Part shown: positions 58,795-64,000 of the stretch, one piece after another
Position numbering within the stretch: the stretch's first letter is position 1
Layout of the letters: every line of letters begins with the position of its first letter
Assembly: GCF_001563265.1 (NCBI RefSeq)
Contig: NZ_CP005083.1
Span: 1,615,001-1,679,000 of the forward strand
Source of the DNA: Sphingobium sp. TKS
Lineage (GTDB): Bacteria; Pseudomonadota; Alphaproteobacteria; Sphingomonadales; Sphingomonadaceae
Reading direction: 5' to 3'
DNA: 64,000 nt
The notes under the pieces: generated by a model
Databases searched by the model: none
Seen by the model: the letters and a program-made list of their open reading frames with translations, nothing else
Told to the model about the DNA's origin: nothing
Position numbers and translations under genes: made by a program

Positions 58795-58820
58795 CGTGCT
58801 CCTGCCTTCGCAGGAGCACG
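58795..58820. repeat. REP-like palindrome after amidotransferase gene
   Basis: CGTGCTCCTGC and GCAGGAGCACG flank CTTC, a perfect 11-bp stem. The loop matches that of the gspG-leader palindrome, suggesting one repeat family with variable stem sequence. It lies 11 bp after the amidotransferase stop. Confidence 0.7.
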
Positions 58821-58895
58821 ATGGATTTCAACCTTGAAAGCTGTTCCAAGGGGTGCCAACGGAGCGGACACGCTAAAGCTGATCAGGGTCCATAG

Positions 58896-60245
58896 GTGAC
58901 AGTCTCCAAGGAAATATTGCGGGTGCGCCTGTACCTGCTGTGTCTGCTGGGGGACATGGCGGGGCTTTTCCTGTCCTTTCTGCTGGCCAATCTGCTGGTG
59001 TTGGGCGCGTTTTCCGGCGAGCCGGGCAAGCCCCACGGTCTCGTCATGTTCGCGATGATCGCGCCGCTCTACGTGCTGCTGGGGATACAGGGCGGCGCCT
59101 ATGGCATCCACATGCTGGAGGATCTGCGGCGCGGCATCTTCCGGAGCCTTCTGGCCCTGGCGCAGGCGGCGATGCTGATGCTGCTGATCGTCTATCTGGG
59201 CAAGATTGCGGAGCAGCTTTCGCGCCTGACGTTCGTCGTGGGTCTCGGCTTTTCGGCGGTCAGCGTTGCTGTGGTGCGGCTGGCCATCGACCGCCTGGGC
59301 GCTCTGCTATTGGGCGAGGTGCCGCATCTGACCGTCGTGATCATGGATGGCGTGGCGATCGACACCGGCCCGCATATGCATGTGATCGAGTCCGCCGTAG
59401 CTGGTTTGCATCCCAAGGGGCATGATGCTGACATGGCCGCGCGTCTCGCCGCCGCCGTGGGCATGGCGGAGCGCGTGATCGTCGCCTGTCCGATGGAGCG
59501 GATGAGCGACTGGTCGGTGGCGCTGAAGTCGCTCTCCGCACGGGGCGAGATCGTCGTGCCGGAACTGCTGCGCTTCGCCCCGGCGCGAGTGGACGAGTTT
59601 GACGGCCAGCCCACGATCATCGTGGCGGGCGGGCCTTTCCAGTTCCGCGATCGGCTGATCAAGCGCTTCTTCGACATTGTGGTGGCGACGGCGGCGACCA
59701 TCGCTTTGTCGCCGGTGTTGATTGCGGCGGCGCTGGCGGTGAAGCTGACCAGTCCCGGCCCGATCATCTTCCGCCAGCCGCGCATCGGCCGCGATGCCCG
59801 GCCGTTCAGCATCTACAAATTCCGATCGATGCGCACCGATGCCAGCGACCGCAAGGCCGATAAGCTGACTGCGCGCGACGATGACCGGGTGACGGCGGTG
59901 GGCCGCTTCCTGCGCAAGACCAGCATCGATGAATTGCCGCAACTCTTCAACGTGTTGCGCGGCGACATGAGCATCGTCGGCCCGCGTCCCCATGCCGCCG
60001 CCGCCAAGGCGGGGGACAGCCTCTATTGGGAGGTCGACGATCGCTATTGGGAGCGGCATTGCATCAAGCCGGGCATGACCGGCCTTGCGCAGGTGCGCGG
60101 GCATCGCGGATCGACCGATCATCATCAGGATTTGATCGACCGCCTCCAGTCGGACCTTGAATATGTGACCAAATGGTCGATCTGGCGCGACCTGCGCATC
60201 ATCGTGGCGACGATCGGCGTGCTGGTGCATCACAAGGCCTATTGA
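58896..60245 (+). CDS. Undecaprenyl-phosphate sugar phosphotransferase (priming)
   Basis: The 449-residue enzyme starts repeat-unit synthesis by moving a sugar phosphate to undecaprenyl phosphate. Four N-terminal membrane segments (about residues 10-125), a CoA-binding-like domain and a fifth helix ([20 protein letters not shown]) precede the bacterial sugar transferase core: [46 protein letters not shown] and [10 protein letters not shown]. It starts at a GTG. Confidence 0.93.
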   Translation: MTVSKEILRVRLYLLCLLGDMAGLFLSFLLANLLVLGAFSGEPGKPHGLVMFAMIAPLYVLLGIQGGAYGIHMLEDLRRGIFRSLLALAQAAMLMLLIVYLGKIAEQLSRLTFVVGLGFSAVSVAVVRLAIDRLGALLLGEVPHLTVVIMDGVAIDTGPHMHVIESAVAGLHPKGHDADMAARLAAAVGMAERVIVACPMERMSDWSVALKSLSARGEIVVPELLRFAPARVDEFDGQPTIIVAGGPFQFRDRLIKRFFDIVVATAATIALSPVLIAAALAVKLTSPGPIIFRQPRIGRDARPFSIYKFRSMRTDASDRKADKLTARDDDRVTAVGRFLRKTSIDELPQLFNVLRGDMSIVGPRPHAAAAKAGDSLYWEVDDRYWERHCIKPGMTGLAQVRGHRGSTDHHQDLIDRLQSDLEYVTKWSIWRDLRIIVATIGVLVHHKAY

Positions 60246-61378
60246 TGAACGCGATCGATCTTGTCGCTGCGCTGGTTTTGCTGCTGTCGCTGGTGGCGGT
60301 AGCGTGGCCGTTTCTCCTTTATCCGCTGATCCTGCGGGCCTTGCCGACGCGGCTGGAACGGCCCGTGGCGGGGCCGACGCCTTCTGCGTCGCTGTTGTTC
60401 TGCGCCTATAATGAGGCGGCAGCGATGCCGGAAAAGCTCGCCAATCTGGCGATGTTGAAGGCGCGTCATCCGGGCCTTGAAATCCTCGCCTTCGACGATG
60501 GTTCGTCGGACGAGACGGCAGCGCTGATCACGGCGCAGGGTGATCTGGTGACGCTGCTGCGCGGGCCGGGGCGCAGCGGCAAGGCGCATGGCATGAAGCT
60601 GCTAGCGGCGCGGGCGAAGGGCGACGTGCTGATCTTCACCGACGCCAATGTGATGCTGGATGCGGACGCGATCGACAATTTGCTGGCGCGCTATGCCGAC
60701 CCGGAGATCGGCGGCGTGCTGGGTTCGCTGCATTATATGGGCGATGGCGAGAGCGCGACGGCCTCGGTCGGTTCGCTCTACTGGCGGATCGAGGAACGGT
60801 TGAAGGACGAGGAATCGCGCACCGGCAATGTGCTGGGGGCGGATGGATCGATCTTTTCGATCCGGCGGGCGCTCTATCCCGAATTTCCCGATAGTGTGCT
60901 CGACGACCTGACCGTTTCCATGGCGGTGGTCTTTGCGGGCAAGCGGCTGGTGAAGGCGAAGAATGTGATTGCCCGCGAGCGATTGGTCGCGGCGCGGGGC
61001 GATGAATATCGCCGCAAGGTCCGGATCGCCGCCCGCGCCTGGCACACGCACAGCCATTTGCGGCCGCAACTACGGCGCATGGGTACGCTGGACCGCTTCA
61101 AATATGCCTCGCGTAAGATCGTGCGCTGGTTCGGCGGCCTCTTCATCCTGACGGGGATTATCGCGGCGGGGACGCTGACGATGCGGTTTTCTCCGACGCT
61201 CTATATGATCGGCGGATTGACCGGCGTGTTCATCCTCTGGCGCGGCTTGCGCTCCAGGGGCGGCCCGTTCGCGGCGGTGGTGGATATCGTGATCGCCTAT
61301 TTCGCGACCTTGCAGGGCGTCGTGAAAGCGATGAGCGGCCGCACCGTCACCATCTGGAATCCGGCCAAGTCGCGCTGA
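60245..61378 (+). CDS. Family 2 glycosyltransferase, membrane-bound
   Basis: The 377-residue protein has a membrane helix at residues 5-25, a GT-A domain (ASLLFCAYNEAAAMPEKLAN, LEILAFDDGSSDETAAL, FTDANVMLDADAIDNL and the acceptor motif GADGSIFSIRR) and C-terminal membrane helices (LFILTGIIAAGTLTM). Its ATG overlaps the last base of the preceding stop. It probably extends the polysaccharide. Confidence 0.9.
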   Translation: MNAIDLVAALVLLLSLVAVAWPFLLYPLILRALPTRLERPVAGPTPSASLLFCAYNEAAAMPEKLANLAMLKARHPGLEILAFDDGSSDETAALITAQGDLVTLLRGPGRSGKAHGMKLLAARAKGDVLIFTDANVMLDADAIDNLLARYADPEIGGVLGSLHYMGDGESATASVGSLYWRIEERLKDEESRTGNVLGADGSIFSIRRALYPEFPDSVLDDLTVSMAVVFAGKRLVKAKNVIARERLVAARGDEYRRKVRIAARAWHTHSHLRPQLRRMGTLDRFKYASRKIVRWFGGLFILTGIIAAGTLTMRFSPTLYMIGGLTGVFILWRGLRSRGGPFAAVVDIVIAYFATLQGVVKAMSGRTVTIWNPAKSR

Positions 61379-61439
61379 TCCCTCTCGCCAAAGCGGCGGC
61401 ATATTGTATAGGCGACCTACCCTTTAGCGGAGCCAAGGC

Positions 61440-62183
61440 GTGATTACTTACCAGCGGGTGGCGAAAGCCGCCGGCAAGCATCTGACCCGGACCATGCTGG
61501 CTGTGCGCAAGGCGCTGGGCGCGCGTGCGAACCGGGGTTGCCCCGCCTGCGGGCAGGCGGTGGTGGGATTCTTCCGCTATGGCGACAATGCCGAATGGGG
61601 CTGCCCGAACTGCGGCGCTTCCCCACGCGAGCGGCTGATGAACCATCTGATCGCGGGCGATGTGCTGACGGTGCCAGGGCAGGGCGCGGTGCTGCATATG
61701 GCGCCCAATGAAGCCAGCCTCGTGCGCCGCTTTTCCGTTGCCGCCGATTATACGCCCGCCGATCTCGATCCGGGCCGCTACCATGTGCCGAACATGCGGC
61801 GCGTCGACCTCATGGCGCTCAATGACAGCGAACGCTACGACCTGTTCTATGCCAGCCATGTGATGGAGCATGTGCCGGACGATCATGCCGTGTTGCGTAA
61901 CATCCATGGCGCGTTGAAGCCGGGCGGTGAGGCCTGGCTGATCGTGCCGCTGTGGGAGAAGCCGACCGAGGACGGCAGTTTCGACATTCCCCCACGCGAA
62001 CGCGAGCGGCGCTTCGGCCAGTGGGATCATGTGCGCCAATATGGTTTGGACTTTGCGGACCGCATCCGCGCGGCCGGCTTTGAACTGGAAGAGATCGACG
62101 CGAGCGGGATCGATGCCGATACGCGGCATTATTATGCGCTGGACGACCGCCTGTTCCGCGCCCGCAAGCCTGTGCGAGCCTGA
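61440..62183 (+). CDS. Class I SAM-dependent methyltransferase with zinc-finger start
   Basis: The 247-residue protein begins at a GTG. Two Cys pairs (CPACG and CPNCG, about 35 and 60) form a zinc-ribbon-like element. A methyltransferase core follows (VLHMAPNEASLVRR, DLFYASHVMEHVPDDHAVLR, HGALKPGGEAWLIVPLW). The glycine-rich SAM loop is atypical. It may methylate a sugar or cap the polysaccharide. It is 61 bp after the glycosyltransferase, with a TATTGTATAGG in the gap. Confidence 0.85.
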   Translation: MITYQRVAKAAGKHLTRTMLAVRKALGARANRGCPACGQAVVGFFRYGDNAEWGCPNCGASPRERLMNHLIAGDVLTVPGQGAVLHMAPNEASLVRRFSVAADYTPADLDPGRYHVPNMRRVDLMALNDSERYDLFYASHVMEHVPDDHAVLRNIHGALKPGGEAWLIVPLWEKPTEDGSFDIPPRERERRFGQWDHVRQYGLDFADRIRAAGFELEEIDASGIDADTRHYYALDDRLFRARKPVRA

Positions 62184-62188
62184 TCCCG

Positions 62189-63508
62189 GTGAGCGAACCG
62201 CTCGGCAGGGCGCTCGCCCGGATGGAGGCTTCGGCCCGCATCCTTGCCCTTGTCAAGCTCGCAAATGTCGGGCTGACGCTGATCTGGGGCTTTGCCGTCA
62301 CCTATGTGTTTGTGCGCGCCCTCCCGCTGCGCGAGTTCCAGTCCTTCCTGCTGCTGGTGGCGTTCGGCAATTTCACCATTTCCGCTGAGTTCGGCCTGAC
62401 CAGCATCATCTATGCGCGGCTGCGGCGGCATTGGCTTGGGCTGGGACAGGATGATGCAGGCGGCTTCCGGCTGGAAGAAATGGGGGTGCTGTTCCTGTTC
62501 CTTGGCCTGCTGATCGTCGGCGGCTTTGCGATCCTGTCGGTCGCGCTCGCTCTGGGTGGGCTGCATAGCGGCATGCCGCTGCTGTTCCTGCTGTTCTTCC
62601 TCTCCGCCTGTCTCAACCTGCCCGCGCTGCTGGCCAAAAGGGCGTTGGCGGCGGTGGACGGCAATTTCCTTTGGGAAGCGCTCGACTGCCTGCGCCGGGT
62701 GATGACGATCGCGCTGCTGCTGTTCATCCTGCAAGGGCTGGACCCGCGCCTGTCGGTGGCCTTGCAGCTTTGCGTGAGCATCGCAGTGATCGGCTATGCC
62801 ATAGCACTGGTGCATGGGCGCCTGGGTATGGAGGTCCGGCACTGGCTGTCCTTCCGCGTCGGTGGAGGCCATGTCCGCGCCAATTATCTGCGTGACATCG
62901 GGGCTTCGGCGGCGTTCACCATTTCCGAAATCCTGGCCTATAACGCGCCATATTTTACGATCGCCGCCGCCACTCATGATGCGCGGCCGATGCTGATCTT
63001 CGACTTTTTCTTCAAGATGTCGCGCTCGCTTTCAATGCTCGTCCGGGCGACCGTGGAGGCGGCCTTGCCCCGGATCACGCGGGCCTTTCACGCGGGCGAC
63101 AGGGCGCGGTTGCGCCAGTTGGTGGGGCGGGCGCTGGGCGTTGCCCTGTTCTTTGCGCTCGGCGCTTCGGGCGCCTTACTTCTGTTTGGGGAGTGGCTGT
63201 TCGCCAAGCTGTTCGATGGCCGCGCAGTGATCGACCGCATCGATCTGTTGCTGATCGGCGGTGCGTTGCTGGCGCTCGCGGTGATCTGCGTGTCGGTCTA
63301 TGTGCAGGGCGCTTTGGGCCGGTTTACCCTGTTGCTGGGGCGGTCGCTGCCTTTTCTCGCCGGTTCGTTGCTCAGTGTGCCGCCGGCAAGGATTTTCGCG
63401 CCGGAGCGGTTCGATCTGCTGTTCCTGATCCTCTATACGCTGACCCTGTTCGTGACGGCCGCCATTCATGGCGCTTCCCTCCGCCAATTGGTGGGCAGGC
63501 GCGGATGA
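62189..63508 (+). CDS. Polysaccharide flippase (Wzx-like)
   Basis: The 439-residue polytopic protein starts at a GTG 5 bp after the methyltransferase and has about 12 hydrophobic segments (LIWGFAVTYVFVRALPL, LFLFLGLLIVGGFAILSVAL, VALFFALGASGALLLFGEWL). This is the pattern of the MOP/MATE-type lipid-linked oligosaccharide flippases. It moves repeat units across the inner membrane. It overlaps the next gene by four bases. Confidence 0.83.
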   Translation: MSEPLGRALARMEASARILALVKLANVGLTLIWGFAVTYVFVRALPLREFQSFLLLVAFGNFTISAEFGLTSIIYARLRRHWLGLGQDDAGGFRLEEMGVLFLFLGLLIVGGFAILSVALALGGLHSGMPLLFLLFFLSACLNLPALLAKRALAAVDGNFLWEALDCLRRVMTIALLLFILQGLDPRLSVALQLCVSIAVIGYAIALVHGRLGMEVRHWLSFRVGGGHVRANYLRDIGASAAFTISEILAYNAPYFTIAAATHDARPMLIFDFFFKMSRSLSMLVRATVEAALPRITRAFHAGDRARLRQLVGRALGVALFFALGASGALLLFGEWLFAKLFDGRAVIDRIDLLLIGGALLALAVICVSVYVQGALGRFTLLLGRSLPFLAGSLLSVPPARIFAPERFDLLFLILYTLTLFVTAAIHGASLRQLVGRRG

Positions 63509-64000
63509 ACGTCGCCCTGAAAGTTGCGATGTGCGATCCATCGCTGTTTACCGGGCGCTATGACGACAGCCTCTGCGCGGCGATGGCGGCGGAGGGGATG
63601 GACGTGACCCTGCTTGGCCGCCCCAAGCGCGTGACCGATGCGATCGTGCCGCAGGGCTATCGCTATGATGCGCGCTTCTTCCGCCGGAGCGAAGCGCTGC
63701 GCGGGCGGATCGGGGAAGGGCGGGCCTTCCGTCTGCTGAAGGCGGCTGAATATGGGCTGAGTTGTGCCCTGGGCGATCTCGGCATTCTGGGCGATGCCGA
63801 TGTCGCGCATATGCAATGGCTTCCGCTGGCGCCTGCCGACCGGGTCATGCTGAAGCGGTTGAAGGACAGGACGGCGCTGGTCCATACGGTCCATAATGCC
63901 GATGCCTATCATGCCGATGCTGGGGTGCAGGGTAGGGGCTATCGCGACTTGCTCGATATGTTCGACGCGCTGATCGTTCATGGCGAGACGACCCGCTTGG
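63505..64000 (+). CDS. Glycosyltransferase, 3' part outside window
   Basis: The frame is open to the window end, giving 165 residues. The N-terminus resembles GT-B enzymes: VALKVAMCDPSLFTGRYDDS, AAEGMDVTLLGRPKR, ADVAHMQWLPLAPADRV, ALVHTVHNADAYHA and FDALIVHGETTR. The donor domain is not in view, so the family number cannot be given. It overlaps the flippase stop (ATGA). Confidence 0.8.
   Translation, partial: MNVALKVAMCDPSLFTGRYDDSLCAAMAAEGMDVTLLGRPKRVTDAIVPQGYRYDARFFRRSEALRGRIGEGRAFRLLKAAEYGLSCALGDLGILGDADVAHMQWLPLAPADRVMLKRLKDRTALVHTVHNADAYHADAGVQGRGYRDLLDMFDALIVHGETTRL

Overview
This window is a GC-rich alphaproteobacterial chromosome segment, most likely from the family Sphingomonadaceae (Sphingobium or Sphingomonas type). 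The evidence is a circularly permuted two-piece tmRNA gene with tag ANDNEALALAA, the gene content (exosortase-A polysaccharide locus, NRDE protein, Anbu proteasome-like operon, large TonB receptor) and dispersed 'GTCATTCCCGC...' palindromes. No phage, plasmid, transposase or CRISPR is visible. Both window edges cut genes (an S8 protease at the left, a glycosyltransferase at the right).

Layout. 1-2.2 kb: truncated exported S8 serine protease, divergent from an ECF-type sigma factor and its anti-sigma factor, with a perfect 12-bp inverted repeat between them. 2.3-4.4 kb: a repeat element, an NRDE-family gene, the permuted tmRNA and a small TPR protein. 4.5-10.7 kb: a Pho box, then a surface lipoprotein with a (Pro-Thr)n linker, a TonB-dependent receptor and a CYTH-CHAD (polyphosphate-linked) protein. 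10.7-11.4 kb: a prolyl-4-hydroxylase-like oxygenase, probably frameshifted. 11.4-23.3 kb: a complete type II secretion operon, gspC-D-E-F-G-H-I-J-K-L-M-N plus the prepilin peptidase gspO, preceded by three in-phase Pho-box half-sites. Together, 4.5-23.3 kb reads as a phosphate-starvation module for secretion, surface capture and polyphosphate handling. The leaders of two pseudopilins (GspG, GspH) carry inserted repeats.

23.4-32.5 kb: tRNA-Met; an Anbu operon (ATP-grasp, alpha-E, transglutaminase-like, proteasome-type peptidase); trxB; an Lrp/AsnC regulator; an atypical histidine kinase; a polysaccharide deacetylase; a second CAT-anticodon tRNA. 32.6-37.4 kb: a nitrate-type ABC transporter (nrtA-B-D like) with an outer-membrane porin. 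Its leader looks like an ANTAR/NasT antitermination target: hexaloop hairpins with A1 and G4, the second overlapping an intrinsic terminator. 37.4-41.9 kb: a 25-residue membrane protein, tRNA-Pro, a tiny heptad-repeat lipoprotein ending in Lys, an M28 peptidase, the ABC-F protein EttA, a possible small RNA and a second copy of the 88-bp repeat element.

42-64 kb: the exosortase-A (XrtA/PEP-CTERM) exopolysaccharide locus. It has a carrier protein, acyltransferase, acyl-CoA ligase and PLP decarboxylase, then export, chain-length and kinase genes, an outer-membrane protein, an ATPase, a deacetylase, a FemAB-like protein, glycosyltransferases, an XrtA-EpsI fusion, an asparagine-synthase-like amidotransferase, the priming sugar transferase, a methyltransferase and a flippase. 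No PEP-CTERM substrate protein was seen in the window.
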